Assembly: GCA_023079485.1 (NCBI GenBank)
Contig: CM041104.1
Location: forward strand, 7,052,864 to 7,116,863
DNA length: 64,000 bases
Direction of reading: 5' to 3'
DNA from: Archilochus colubris
Taxonomy: Eukaryota > Chordata > Aves > Apodiformes > Trochilidae
The translations under genes and the position numbers were made by a program. Of this stretch, positions 12,453 to 25,194 are shown one piece after another; position 1 is the stretch's first letter, and each line of letters starts with the position of its first letter. A model generated the notes under the pieces. That model did no database searches and was not told where the DNA came from. It saw only the letters and a program-made list of their open reading frames with translations.

Positions 12453-14173
12453 GCAGCCTTTTGTTTTTTTCCTGTGCTTGAGTCAGCTAAATCATAATTG
12501 CATTATTCTGTGCTGCTTCATCCACTGGATGCTCACTGACTGTTCAGGATTTTTATATTCCCTTTTACTATGCAGTCCTGGGTGGTTCGTACTGCACATT
12601 ATTAGAACGCTGCCATAATATGAATGATAATTTACTTGTGTACATTTCTGTGGTGGTATCACCATCATATCTGAATGCTTCTCAAAACCAATTACTTTAC
12701 CTTTGCATCATTTGCAGTGATCATTTGCACTTTACCTTTGCTGCAACAGTCAGTCATATTACTAGACCCCTTCTACACCTGAGTAGAGAAGAGAGCTCCT
12801 CAGCTTCCATGGAACTCTGATGGGAATTTGCCATCTAGCATGTTTGAGCTGCATTAATTAGTTAGGCACAGGCAAAGGTGTAGTTACACCAGAACCTGCA
12901 AAAAATCAAGACACGATGCTGATTCCCACAACACCAAATGTCAAGAATGTCTCAGTGAAATGTGTGTGATACTGTTATTTTTACAGAATATCTAAGCTTT
13001 AGAGATATCACCCAGCTGTGCCAGGATCTAAACAGCAACACTTTGAGCTGCCTAATGTGATGAAAACCTTACACAGACCCTCTGCTCCTCCTCCTGCTTT
13101 GCTTCATTGTATAGTGGCCTTGTGACCAGAAGATCCTTAATTAGCTCTTGAACATGTCCTGTAGCAGCAGGTGGAATTTATTCCCATCATTCTTTTGTGT
13201 GTTCCTTTTTCCCTAAGCACAAAAGGAAATGTAGTGCTGTCTTGAGGAACCCCCCAGCTGGTATTACTTGTGGATGATGCCCCATCTATTTCTGCTGCTG
13301 CTGAAAACATGCAGGTCAGTGCTGACAAACACAGCTTGTACTCTGCTTTCTGCAGTCCTGGTCTCACTTTCTGGGTGAAATCTCTTAGCTCTGTTCTGGC
13401 TGGAGTTTATCACTGCTTGGGTGGCAGCCAGTTACACAGCACATCTGTGCAGTCCTGGGGCTGCCTGTGTTGCAGCAGTGTTGCTATTATATCATGTCCA
13501 AACTATTTGTGAATGGGAACGAGGGTGATACTTTCAGCAATGGAATGAATACCTTTTCTGAAGCTACATGAAGCTGAAGCTTTTCTGAAATGAGACTTTT
13601 AAATGTCCAAAGGCTATTTAAGAATTCCAGTATAAAAATTACTTTATATATGTGCATGAGTCTCTTACTATTAGAGGGATTTCTGACTTTTCAAATAATT
13701 TTATCACTATAGTACAGCAGGCAAGTTGCGTATAAATTAACTGCAATCAATTATAAAAATTAAAACTTTAAAAGGCCTGTTAGATCATCTTTTCTTGCCA
13801 CTCTCTAAATGTTGCATATAACCTTTTCTCCTATGTGATGTCTTACTACCACTCACAAGAGCATTAGAATGCTGATCAAGCATTAGCTTTAATCACAGAT
13901 ATTCAATCCTGCTCTGAAAATGTCTGGATGACAGAGGAGCCAAGATCCTGGCAAATATATATGCTTTACTTGTAGAAGCATCATTACTTGTAGATTTTAC
14001 ACAGCAATGGAGGAGGAATTATAGGAAAATTATGTTATACCAGGTAAAGTTTAATAGACCTAAGCAAAATGGATTTATAGCTGTCAAAATGAGCTACACA
14101 CCTCAGTTAAGCAATTTAGCTTCTGCTTTCTGGCAACTCAGATCACTGGGGTTTTATTAAAGATTATTTTATA

Positions 14174-14195
14174 TTTTTTTTTTTTCCCCTCTTTT
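14174..14195 (+). repeat. Poly-T and pyrimidine tract
   Basis: Twelve consecutive T (14174-14185) continue into CCCCTCTTTT. No flanking retroelement body or target-site duplication is apparent, so I treat it as simple sequence. Confidence 0.85.
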
Positions 14196-16440
14196 GCCTT
14201 TGTGACCTTGCATGGATAGTACAGATTTTGAGAGATTTGAGACTTGTGAGGCTGGAAGTGGAGGCAGTATTTTGTCAGCTTTCCCTGCAAGCCTCAGACT
14301 TACCCTTCTAAGCGAGACGTTTCTCAGGCACCTACAACTAGAAAAGGGACTGCATTATTTGTAACTGAACTGCTACGGATATAATAATGTCTGCAGTAAA
14401 TTAAATGAGAAGGAAAGACACCTGTGTTACCCCTTGCTCACTACAGAGCAGTATTTGGAGGTGAGCACAGGCATGGGGGAACATTTACGATGCTGGAACA
14501 AAGACAGGGTTGACCCCTGACATCATTTAAAGCTACTTGATGCCAAGGACTTCCTCACTTTTTACAGATATTGAAACAAATAAGTCATGGAAATGATGAC
14601 TGACCCCAGCCATATGGGAGCAGAGAGATTAGTTGCTAATATGGAAAGTTACCTGGCCAGTGTTGAGATCAGTCTTGAGGGAAGGGGGAGATGAGAGTGA
14701 GGGCTGCTGAAATCATGAGGTAATGTGGCTGCTGGTGGGGAGGACCTGGAGCTTGGAATGGCTGGAAGAGAAGAGGAAAAGATTTTTTTTCTTTGCTTTC
14801 TTTTTCTTTTTTTTCTTTCTGAAGCCAAATGTGTATGTCATAATGTGGCTGACTGACAGAGCTGGGTTTTCTCGGGCATGCTTGATATTCTGGGAATAAA
14901 AAGCACGAGGAAGTTACTGTGAAGTGCATAGGAGGAAAGGCAGCAAATCAAGGACCAGCACAAGGCTGGAAAACCTCTGCTCAGTTCTTAGCAAGAAGAA
15001 TTAGCTGGGGAACAACAAAAAGCAAGCTCAGGAGCTTGTTTGCAGGAGAGTTAGAAGAACTGGAGCAGCATGATGCAGGGACACGTCTGCTGCCAGCAGC
15101 ACTGCTCAGAGGCTCTTCTGGGAGAGACTGAGTTAAAAAGCAACATCAAACTAATTAAAAATGGAAAGTGTACAAATTCTAATTAAAAAAATATTTGTAG
15201 GAACTTGATTGCATGGCTTAATTGGGTGATATCTTTCTTTATTTAAATACCCATCCCAATGAGGCCCAACAGGAAAACTTCCCTCTCCACACTTGCAGTG
15301 CTCAGGGAGATGGTGAGGGTCTCACTAAAGATTATTTTGGTCTGCAATTTCCACTTTTTCTAAGAGTAAGATTTAAACCCTCGCTAAAACTGCTTAAATC
15401 TGTTTCAAAGCTGAGGTGTACAGAACTTAATAAACAACAAAAGGAGGACAGGTTTTAAACCAAACTATGAATGTTTTGTTGTAAAGGGTCGGCCAGATTG
15501 TATCTGAAATATGTAGACTTTAAAGTTAGCAAATGACCATTGACATGAAGTGTCTTAGAAAAGGCTGAATAGTTGCTTGAAGGAGCAAAGTTTTAGAGAT
15601 TTTAAAGATGTGGAAAGACAACAAAAATTGAGAAATAAAAAATCAGAAGTAAGGCTGAAGTCAGTATTTTACCTTTCTCATTTGGGATAGTCATGATGTA
15701 AACCTGCTGAGCCTGACCTCAGAAGAACATTCAGCACGAGATGTTTCTTGAGGAAAGTGAGAGGAGGAAATGTGCAGACACTGGTGAAGGGCTGTGGTGT
15801 GCAGACTCAGATCCAGGAAATGAGGAATTAGCATGGAGCCATTCACATGAAAGATCAGAAAATATCTTGTATGGGATAATATACTGCAACAGGTCATTCC
15901 TACACTTATTATGAATTATTTTAAGACATAAAGAGACATGTCTACATTTCTGTCTGTCTACCCATAGTGGAACTTCGGGTGAAATGAGATACCAGGGTTT
16001 TATAGTCAGATTAAATGGAAGTTGAATTTCCTCTCTGAAATATAAATAAAATTATTATTTTTTTACTAGAATGAATCTTTACCTTGGAATTATTTGAAAG
16101 CCACTGTATGGGTCACTATGCAGCAAACTATTTAGGTCCCATAAATTAGATCCATAGAGGAAACTGATAAAGGACAAATGTGGAACTATGATATCAAACC
16201 TCTTCCTCTCATTTTTTTCTTGTTTGTTTGCTATTCTGTCCTGATAACTCATATGCTCTTGTATCATTTTCTTTCTGAACACTTGACTTACACAATTAGT
16301 ATATAATGTATGCATTATGTTAGCTTAATTTGTTTGTAGTTATGGAAATCTGTTGCCTTGAGAGCTGCCTTCTGCTTCCATTCTTGTCTCTGACTTTGGT
16401 GGCTGAAATTTCTTTCAGTGTCATAAAATTAGGGTTGTAA
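14186..16440. other. Unique non-coding DNA
   Basis: No gene is supported; frames are under 90 codons. A second long pyrimidine tract is at 14783-14820, interrupted by a single G. The stretch 15140-15235 is dense in TAATTA-like cores, and the rest is featureless. No interspersed repeat was recognised. Confidence 0.5.
14783..14820 (+). repeat. T/C-rich low-complexity tract
   Basis: Thirty-eight bases of T and C with one interrupting G at 14795. Composition is similar to the pyrimidine tract at 5.1 kb, but there is no TG microsatellite beside it. Confidence 0.85.
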
Positions 16441-16760
16441 AATTCATATTGTAACTTTAATAGCCACATCTGTTTTAAAGATGTTTGTTTTAAGAACTCA
16501 ATGCGAATTTAATGACAAGGCAATAAAAGTAAAGTTGAAGGAAATTATCACAGATTTGAAAAGCTGTAAGATATGTTTCTGCACTTTTGTGGGCCATCAA
16601 ATTACAAAGAAACAACCCAGTTGCTTTTATTGTAGCAATTCTGCTCTTAAAGCATTTCATAGTTTAATCTATTAGCAAGAATTAACATTTCATTTACATG
16701 AGGATTAATAATGACAATTATACCCAGGTGTAAGATATTGTCAATATCCAGACACCCACA
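16440..16760. promoter_or_regulatory. Candidate conserved non-coding element
   Basis: This AT-rich block has the texture of vertebrate conserved non-coding elements: many TTTAAT, ATTAAC, TAATCT and GACAAT cores, little simple repeat, and no interspersed repeat until the CR1 fragment about 225 bases later. It includes one short frame (16481-16675), which I do not believe is coding. The call rests on composition and motif density only. Without alignment to other birds or mammals it stays a guess. Confidence 0.2.
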
Positions 16761-16984
16761 ACATGTTGGGGCAAAAAATTGATTCTCTACAGTGCTGCCA
16801 CTGTGTTTGACAGTGATCAGTGATAAATTATCAACACATTTTGTGTGCCACCAAATAAACCTACAGAATCAAGAATGTAGAAAAATTACTTTTGTCTTCA
16901 ATATCTTACACTATGGTGTAAATCCTGTTGATGTGGCTGTTCATCACTACTCAGACCCCATCTGTATAGCAGGGTGACAGAAGT

Positions 16985-17438
16985 ACTGAGGGTGGAAAGG
17001 ATCTCTGGAGACTGTTTAGTCCCAGCCCCCTGCTTGAAACAGGATCAGCCAGCACAGCTTGCTCAAGGCCATGTCCAGACAGGTTTGAGTACTTCCACAG
17101 CTTTCCTCTCTGTGAAACTTGGCCCAGTGTCTGACCACTCTCACCATAAAAAATGTTTGTAATACGTTTAAGTGGAGTTATTTTTGTTTGATTTTGTGAA
17201 CATTGCCTCTTGTCCTGCCACTGGATGCCACTGAGCCATCTTCTCATCTGCCTCCCATCACATATTAGTACACATTCATAAGGTACCCCAAGAGGGTTCT
17301 GTTCTCCAGGCTGAACAGTCCAAGCTCGAAGCCTCTCTTCTATTGTCAGATATTCCAATGCCTTAATCATCTTTCCTGCCCTTTGCTGGAATCACTTCAG
17401 TTTGTCCATGTCTCCACTGTACTGGGGAGCCAGAAACC
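16985..17438 (-). mobile_element. CR1 LINE fragment, ORF2 C-terminus and 3' region, antisense
   Basis: Read on the minus strand, this is the 3' portion of a CR1 retrotransposon. Matches to CR1 as I know it (given in plus-strand orientation) include GGTGGAAAGGATCTCTGGAG, AGCCCCCTGCTTGAAACAGG, CATTGCCTCTTGTCCTG, TTCTCCAGGCTGAACAGTCC and TACTGGGGAGCC. The minus-strand frame from 17370 carries remnants of the ORF2 tail (the EERLR motif, then a WLSGIQW-like stretch). The copy is 5'-truncated, as is usual for CR1, and diverged: the segment around 17090-17150 is badly decayed. The terminal octamer repeats are absent, so the 3' end is also lost. It is not a functional element. Confidence 0.9.
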
Positions 17439-18386
17439 TTTCATAACAGCCCATTAAATATTACAAACTTAATCTGATGTTCAGTACCTCTGACACTAGA
17501 TCTCCTGCCTTTTTTACCTCACCTTCTAGCCCTTTTGTGTCTGATCTGTCTCTGCTGATAAACGGAGGCCAAATGGAAAGCTGTAAAAATCTATCTTACA
17601 AATCCCTTAACATTGCACGTGCTGCTTATCAAATCCGAGCCACACGAACATTTATGTAAATCAGTTATGAGCAAGCAGCCAGGATTCAGAATTGCTTTCA
17701 GTATCACTTTCATACCTAAAACCTCTGTAGGCAGACCTGGTTAACCCAGTCAATATGTTACAAGCTGACTCGGTGCCATCTTTTATATATGTTTGCAAAA
17801 CTCTGTGTGGTGGAGGAAAGGAAGGGAGTTTAAAGATGAAATTCAATGAGTAGGAGCATTTCAGCAACCTCTCCTGCCAAATGCAATCACTACTGTGCCC
17901 TGTCTCTCTGTGTCTGGTTGTGGCTCAGTTGTTATGGCGGTTGGTTTGGAGAACTGTCAGTCTTCTCTAGTATTTAATAAAGCCATTATAAAGAACTCTT
18001 TCTTAGTTAAAATTTTTGCAGAGAAACACAGGCTCTATCTCAGTGACAACTATTTCATAGAAAGTGATTTGCTCAGTATTTACATGCAAGTTGCTACTCT
18101 TGGCACTTGGATCTAAATACCAGTGCAGTAGTTAAAAAGTTTGTTGAAAACAGGTCCACTCAAGACAGATTTTAGATGGCTTTCTACAGTGGATCAAAGG
18201 TAAGGAAAATAGTACCACTGCAGGTGTAATATGTAATTGGATTCTTAGAGGGGCAACACTGAGCTCAAAGGCATTTCTGTTACACCAGTAAGTGATACAG
18301 TAAGTTACCATAATACAGGTTTAGCATGCTCAGAGCTCTGTTGTTTTCTTGCAGTATCATTCTAAGACTACCATCTTCAATTCATA
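17439..18386. other. Unique spacer between two CR1 fragments
   Basis: I recognise nothing in this stretch. Frames are under 75 codons. A tRNA A-box-like stretch at 17921-17940 lacks a B box and a cloverleaf, so it is not a tRNA gene. Confidence 0.55.
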
Positions 18387-18636
18387 GGTCTCAAGTTGTG
18401 CCAGGAGAGGTTTAGGTTGGATATTAGAAAGAATTTCTTTACAGAGAGAGTGATCAGACATTGGAATGGGCTGCCCAGGGAAGTAGTGGATTCTCCATCC
18501 CTGGAGATATTTAAAAAGAGACTGGATTTGGCACTCAGTGCCATGGGCTGGGAACTGCAGCAGTAATGGATCAAGGGTCGGACTTGATGATCTCAGAGGT
18601 CCCTTCCAACCCAGGCAATTCTATGATTCTATGATA
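18387..18636 (+). mobile_element. CR1 LINE 3' end, sense, 5'-truncated
   Basis: This is a textbook avian CR1 3' terminus. It runs from TCAAGTTGTGCCAGGAGAGG through GGTTGGATATTAG, GAATTTCTTTACAGAGAGAG, GGGCTGCCCAGGGAAG and GACTTGATGATCTCAGAGG, and ends in two ATTCTATG octamers (18618-18625 and 18626-18633). The intact octamer end shows the 3' terminus was retained; about 250 bases remain of a full-length element of several kilobases, so it is dead on arrival through 5' truncation. It matches my memory of CR1 closely and appears younger than the antisense copy at 16985-17438. Confidence 0.95.
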
Positions 18637-19151
18637 GAAATGCCATGGAGCAAATGCATAAGGAATGTGTATTTCACCAGTGCTTTCCAATTGCTCAGCA
18701 TAACATATGTATAGACAGGATATGGCTTTCCATTGGCAAAGTGACATACACTAGTGCAATTTGTCTGTTTTGTCTGCAAAATTCCATGGACTAAGTTAAA
18801 AGCATCTGCTGCAAATTTGATCCTGGTAGCTCTGCTTGGATATCTAAAGGTGCTAATAACCTGCCAAATTTTATGGAGCCTAACACTGCACAGTTAAACA
18901 AACTCTCCTAAGTTTTGAGCTGATAAAAAAGCTTTCAAAATTCATTTCAAAATTGATTTTTGATATGATAGACTTGACTTCTTTAGGATAATTTATCTCA
19001 GCTATGTAAGTTCATTGATGATGCACAAAACAGGTAATTACTTTTAATGCAAGAGTGCACCCAATTTGTCAGCTGTGTGCATGGATTTGCATTTTGCATG
19101 TGCAATGATAAGAATATCCACACAGGAACTTCACATACTCACAGTTTACTT

Positions 19152-19178
19152 TCTCTATATAGAGAGACTCTCTATATA
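19152..19178. repeat. Compound palindrome / inverted repeat
   Basis: Two overlapping perfect symmetries are present. TCTCTATATAGAGA at 19152-19165 is a 14-base palindrome. TATATAGAGAG at 19156-19166 pairs exactly with CTCTCTATATA at 19168-19178 around a single A. The two folds compete, so the segment can form alternative hairpins. Confidence 0.85.
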
Positions 19179-19601
19179 ACAGAAATATACAATAGAAGAT
19201 ATTATCCCAATACAACAACAATCATAGTCTTTATTTTCTATGAAACCAGCGTAAAAGTTGCACAAAAGATGGTCAGCTTATTTCCAGGAGAAAAATGTAG
19301 GAAAATGAACTAAATATTCAGTCAGAGAATTGCAGAAGGAAAAGGAAAACAAATTAATTTGTTCCATTTTCACCAGTGGCAGTAGGTTTCATGCAATACT
19401 GATCAGAGAAAAATTTAGATCTAAAAACATAGTTGGTTTCTTACTTCTCTTTTCTGTCACTTCCACTGAAGAAGCAGACTTAGAATAAGTCTTTGCGTGG
19501 TTAATGCTATTGCCAATTGCTCAGATGGGACTCTGAGAGACCATTAAGTGTCTATTGATTGTAACGAGCTTGCCTGTGACAGATGAAGTTGGCTCTGGTA
19601 A

Positions 19602-19621
19602 TTTTTGTTGTTGTTGTTTTG
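19602..19621 (+). repeat. Short TTG-type simple repeat
   Basis: A run of T followed by four TTG units and poly-T. It is low-complexity sequence only. Confidence 0.8.
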
Positions 19622-20180
19622 TCACCCTGTCTGGTGCTGTCAGCTGAGGTCTTTATGCTCTTGCTGACCATGACTTTCCTGCTCTGATCCTCATACCTTT
19701 TTCCAGCTTTCTAGATTACTTTTTGTTATTCAGGTAGCCAAGCATGTTGGATGGCTGGTGCTGCTCTGAATGACTATTTACCTCCTGAGCATCTCTGCTG
19801 TGTACTTGCTGGTATTTGATGTTGCTGGGGTTCAACTGTGGAGAACATTGGATGTGTTGAAAATACTGTTTTATAGGAGTGCTGGCTGCCTGGGGCTCTG
19901 CACCTCTGTGTACCCATAGCACCTTCACATGGTCCCTTTTTTCTTAGGTAAACTACAGCACTCAGTGTTTTTGTCAAGAGTCGTTAACACTTTTTTGGAT
20001 GAAGGTGTGCCAGTCCAGTTTGATAGTTAGCTAACACGAATTTGAAACTGATTAGTGAATCATCCGTGGTTTGCTTGAGAAGTGTGTTGTGTTTTACCTA
20101 AGGAAGGATAAAAGGTCTGCTCAGCCCCCCTCTAGTTGGAAAACTAAATCTTTGGGCAGTGTTTAGTACATTGTCCAACA

Positions 20181-20237
20181 GCTAAACAAATTGCTAAACA
20201 AAAGAGTGTAAAAAAAAAAAAAAAGAGTGTAAAAAAA
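20181..20237 (+). repeat. Slipped A-rich direct duplications
   Basis: GCTAAACAAA occurs at 20181-20190 and 20193-20202. AAAAGAGTGTAAAAAAA occurs at 20200-20216 and 20221-20237, with a 15-base A run between. The nesting suggests successive replication slippage in an A-rich tract rather than a transposed element. Confidence 0.8.
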
Positions 20238-22148
20238 TAAAAGCTTTCTATAAATGAGAGGAAGAAGGAGCTGGCCAAGTGTATGGTTTCAAGAGCATAG
20301 GAGGTGACAGGACTGTGTAGAGAAACACTGTGTAGGAAGAACAGATGCAGGGGGAAATTGAAGAGAAAATAATCCTCTGGAAGTTAGAACCAAGGCAGTG
20401 ACAACACTATCAGAAGTAGAGAAGGAATTCTAGAGCTATAAAATGAGTAAAAATAGGTGTCATAATGGAGGTGGCAACTTCCCAGTTGCCCCCGTGCCTC
20501 CTTTGGGCAGCTCTATGGGCTTCCTGCCTCTGCCACTGGTTGTGATGGGACTTTGTGCAAGTGAAGAGAGGGCTGGAGCACACATGAAACAAAGCTGCCT
20601 GGTCTGCAATGTGAAAATTGTGGCACCTGCAGGAAGTGCTGCTCTGTAATGACAGCTCAATGAAATCACCATAACTGGCGAATGTGCTGTGCTGATCACT
20701 CATGCTCTGACCATTGTCAGTCGACTGACTGGCATCAGATTTTGTTGCTTTCCCCTATCCACTGTTGTTACTTTTCCTTTTGGTCTGAACAAATCCTAGT
20801 TTGATGATCCTGAACATACCTTGTATAAATCTCATCTTTTTCTTGCAATTTCCTCTGGAGAGACAGCTGCCTGCCACACAGCCCCCTTGTTTTCACTGCA
20901 TTTAAAAATTGTTGTAACACATTGAGATGTGAGATCAGGTTTCCTCTTGGTTCGGGGGCCTGCACAGGCTCTCATGAGATGCCTCATTGATTCAGAGCTC
21001 TTACAGTGACCTGCTGGACTCTGTGTAATATAAGGTCTGTCTGTGTTGAGGAAATGTCCCATCTGCATGCGCTGTCCTGTGAATGGCTCATCCTTGGCCA
21101 AGGCCAATGCCAGCAGCTCAGCCTGACAAGCTGCTGCTTGAGGGTCTCTCTATATGATGCTGTCTCTGGAGCTGTACAAGGAGTAGGCATAAATAGAATT
21201 GGGTGGGTCTATGCAGAGTGCAGGGTGCACATGTTAATCTTTAGCAGCCAAAAGGCAGAAAGAACTGGAAGCAGACCTGTGGTTCTACATATGTTCAAAT
21301 TTTGCTTCTAATTCAAGGACATCCTTATCTTCCCAGTGGCATTAACCTAGGGCTGAGTGTGGCCTCACATGCTTGTTGAAGGAGAGTCCAGGATCTTCCT
21401 TCAAGTGCTGGGCTGGAAATATGCTATGTAAAAATAATGGCAAATGTTCAGCAAGACCCCAGAGTGGTTGGGCGAGCCCCTCTTTTGGCCAGTGCCAGAC
21501 ACCAGTAGTGCCCTAAGGCTGCTCAGGGACCCAGTGCAAGGTGTGGGCTCTGCCTTCTGCAGTGAGCCATCCCACTGACCCCCTTCCTAAATGCAGCTGC
21601 TGGGATACCCAGGTTTAGATGCAAACAGAAGCTGTGTGCACGCCTCTTCTGCAGCCCCCAAGGGAGGGAGCACATTCACCATCTGCCTGGCACAGGTGTG
21701 GGTCCCTGTGCAACTCCCCACACAACCTGGCAGAGCTCAGACACTGCCTCGATTGTGCTGCTGGGCTGCCCCACACGGGTGCACAGCTGTGGGGACACAG
21801 CCATCTGCCCCAGCAGAGCCACTGTGGCGGGGGACAGTCAGGCCTTAGGCTTAAGCAGCAGCCATTCAAGAGCTGACATCAGCTAATTTATGAGAAACTG
21901 CTTCTAGCAGGTGCTAACCTGTCTGAACCATGGATAATAGGATAGTTGCTATTGGGACTCAAACCAAAGAGCCATAAAAACCTGAATATCTTTATGCACT
22001 TTGCTAGAGAGCACAGCTGTTGTGCTGTCACCATTTCTCCCCATCGAAGACACACCAATTCCTCCTGAATTCTGGCCAACTAAATGCTAGGAATTCGATC
22101 CATACCATCACAGATCAGCAATTGCTACTTCAGTATGATTCAGTTCTT

Positions 22149-22162
22149 TGTGTGTGTGTGTG
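22149..22162 (+). repeat. (TG)7 microsatellite
   Basis: A short uninterrupted TG run, probably of low polymorphism because of its length. Confidence 0.85.
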
Positions 22163-25100
22163 CATGTTTGTCTGGCTGCTGCATTGCCACATGCTCTTGA
22201 CACCTACTGCAAATCTCTGTTCTTTGCTTACCACCTCTTATCTTACCACTTCTATTTCTCTGCTAGGCTTAAAACAAGGAGTGAGTACTTTTTCCCCTTC
22301 ATTCTCACTCTATGTGTCACTAATAGGATTTTTCAAAATGTTGTCACCTTCCATAACAGCCTCAGGAACACTGTAGGGACATCTCTAGTAGCTGAATGCA
22401 GAATGTTGTATTCTTTAGTTTGTCCAGTTGAGTAATTGCTTGGAGTAGCTTTGTGGACTTGGAGAACTGCTACTTGGAAGGAAGAGAAAAGCCAGCTGGG
22501 GAGTCAAAATATTTCTGGAGTGACTTACAGAAGAATCAGGTTAAAATCTACAGGTCAGGGTTTGATTTGAGATCATAAATTAGGTGCTTGGAAAGAATTT
22601 TTTCAGATTATTCCAGTATGCCACACATACAAACATTGTTTATTGAATCACCATTTTTGACCATTGAAATAAAATGTCACTCCTACTTTTTGCATTTCAT
22701 AGGTTTTAGCTGCAAGATATGGTTGAAGAAAGGGTGAGAATCAAATCTATTAATCTCTCTTGTTGTCTCTCTTATTCTGGAGAACACATTCCCAGAGGTG
22801 ACACTCTTTGCTAATGCTATAGGGCTGGATCAAGCAGCTCAGTTCTCACCTTGGAAATGATCAGTCTGCAGCAGGGAGCTGAGCCTGGAGCAGAGCTCAT
22901 TTGGGCAGCAGTGAACTCAGCTCGTCAGTCTGGCAGCTTTCACTAGCACCAAATTTGCTTTAAGGCTAAAAAAAATGAAGCCAGAATGTGGCTGAGAGTG
23001 AACATATGTTGGAAGTTCATCTTAGGTAATACAATAAGCTCTTCAAGAGTGGATTCTCTTTCTTCTCAATGTAAATAAATACTCGTGATAGCCCCAGACA
23101 TATTAATTTTCTTGCAATTCTCCCCTTTCCTTATTGGAGGTGGTGTCCTGCGTGTTATTGATGTGGGCTCATTTGTGAGACTGTGCTCTTGTCCATATGT
23201 GCAAGTCACTTAATAAGATGAGAAGCAATGTGTAAAATAACAAGAGTGTTGATGTAAAGTTCTCAAATGGCCAGCACTGGGATTAATAGTTAATGGCCTA
23301 TTGACACAGAATATTTATTGATGAGAAACATGGGGTTCCAGTAACACCAATACAGGCTTGTTTTGGAAGCCTGCATCCTTAAAAAAAAGAACCAAAACAA
23401 ATTATAATTTAATTAGTAAAATGTGTGTTATTGGTGTCTGTTATAATTTCTCGTACCAAGGTTGTGAGGAAGTGTTCTCTGTGAAAGAAAAAATTTGAGG
23501 TAAGGAAAGACCCTCTAAAATCACAGGAGATTTTTTGAAAGGCCTTGTGAAATTGTTACAGCTAAAAACTCTTTTAGAAATGCTTGATAACCTAATTAGG
23601 AGGAAAATAAAATTTCATGCTTTAGGGTATAAATTTATAAAAAAAAAAAGCTTTCCCACGCACAGCTGTTTAGTTAAGTATTTAAAATGCAAATCCATGT
23701 ACATGTGAGTGAGTGTGATTTTTCAGTCCTTGGAAACACTTCTAGAGGGGGAGCAGCCAAGTGGACCAACACCATCCCCACTCTGTGTCATCAGGAAAGG
23801 GAGCAGCCCGGGTCTAACAGAGGCAGCGGTCAGGTGGAGGAGCACCAGGCTGCTGTTGTTTGGAGGAGAAGGGATTCCTAGAAACCTCCTGACTGGTTTG
23901 GATCTGGTCATTGGGAACATGTGATCCAGTGCCTGTGCTGTGGGTCTGTTTTGAAATAGATCACAAGATACTATGATAAACCAGTGGTCCCAAGTTTGGG
24001 TATGGACTAAGTGTGACTTTGCTCAGGAAAAGAAACCAAAATACCCTGTGTGTCTACAGGGCAGCATCAGTTCAACATCAGATCTGCTTTGCTCCTGCCA
24101 GTGTCACAGTGCTGAGCTGTGCTCCTGGTACCTGTGTGTGGAGCCAGTGGCTTCCCCTGCTCTAGACCTCTCAGCTCTCCAGGATTTCCAAGGATACCAG
24201 ATGGGTTAGAAACAACTGAACTTGACTGTCTACTCCCAAAGTGGAGTCTAAACTAATTATGTCTTCATGGTAATTGAGCAGACTTAATGAACCAAGCTGG
24301 AGCAAATGGATGAAGTTTTAGAATAACACTTCCAAGGTCAACAATTCATTGAGGAAACTGTTCCTCTAGACTCAGTTTTTAATAACAAAGTACTTCACAC
24401 AAATCTTCTGCTCCCAGGATAAGTAGTCAGTGGAGTCACTGACTCCAGAACTACCTCGGTGTAACTGAGAGAGCTTGGTCTGTGTAAAGGATTAGTGCTC
24501 CATGGGCTGCAGAAGGCTGATAGCCAATGGGATGGGAAACCTCCATGAAAAGCCAGTTCTTGCCCCAAATTCCTCTGTGGGTGACAGTCAGGACTCCAGC
24601 AATCTGTAGTTGGTAGTCCCTTTCAGTTGATCACTTCAGCTGATACAAACTTGTTATCTTTACAGCTCATGTATAATATTTCCTGACTGATTTCTACAGG
24701 TTATATGTGCTACTGTTTTACAGAGATCAAAAATTCAAAAGACTGTGGAGTAAGATAAACTCTTTCACTGTAGCTACAAGAGTTTGCTGGCACACACACA
24801 GGGCAGGAATGTCAGCAGTGGTACAAACCCCAGTGGGTGTAGAAGCAAATACAACTTCGGGTGTGCAAGTGGTGACAGAAAGCTGCCTACACACAGACAG
24901 ATTTTGTAAACCTACAAACCTCTGTACATACACCTACGTGACAATCTGTAGAAATCTGTGGTAAATCCACATTCTTGCTGAGGGGCAGAAAGGCAGGTAC
25001 CCATGCCCTGATGTGCACAGATGTCCCCTGTCATTTTCAACCAGTGAACACATGCACACACACATCTACTGGTGGGCACTGGGCAAAACAGGATTCACTG

Positions 25101-25194
25101 AACCCACCTCTGCATCAGGGCAAGTGAACTAAAACCTCAAGCAGCAAGGTTGGGGCTTTAAATGAAGTGAGTGAGAAATGAGAAAAGAAAGATT

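Larger units (their letters stand above)
6538..14173. other. Unique non-coding DNA with no recognised gene
   Basis: The longest frames are 142 codons (6842-7270, minus) and 157 codons (8745-9218, plus). Both translate to compositionally odd sequences with no family resemblance, and I regard them as chance frames. An AAAAC-rich tract lies at 8619-8636. A perfect inverted repeat is at 12433-12452 (ATTAATATT, GT, AATATTAAT), followed at 12479-12487 by TGAGTCAGC, which resembles an NF-E2/MAF half-palindrome. A CR1-like scrap may exist near 6798-6860 but is too decayed to call. Confidence 0.5.

Noticed and set aside
16951..17370. 139-codon minus-strand open frame
   Set aside because: It is the decayed ORF2 tail and 3' region of the CR1 fragment, not a host gene.
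17921..17940. tRNA A-box-like sequence TGGCTCAGTTGTTATGGCGG
   Set aside because: No B box (GGTTCRANNCC type) at the right distance and no cloverleaf stems.
23170..23280. MIR- or AmnSINE-like phrase with GCAAGTCACTTAA and TGTAAAATAAC
   Set aside because: Two short matches with correct order but poor sequence between them; could be chance.
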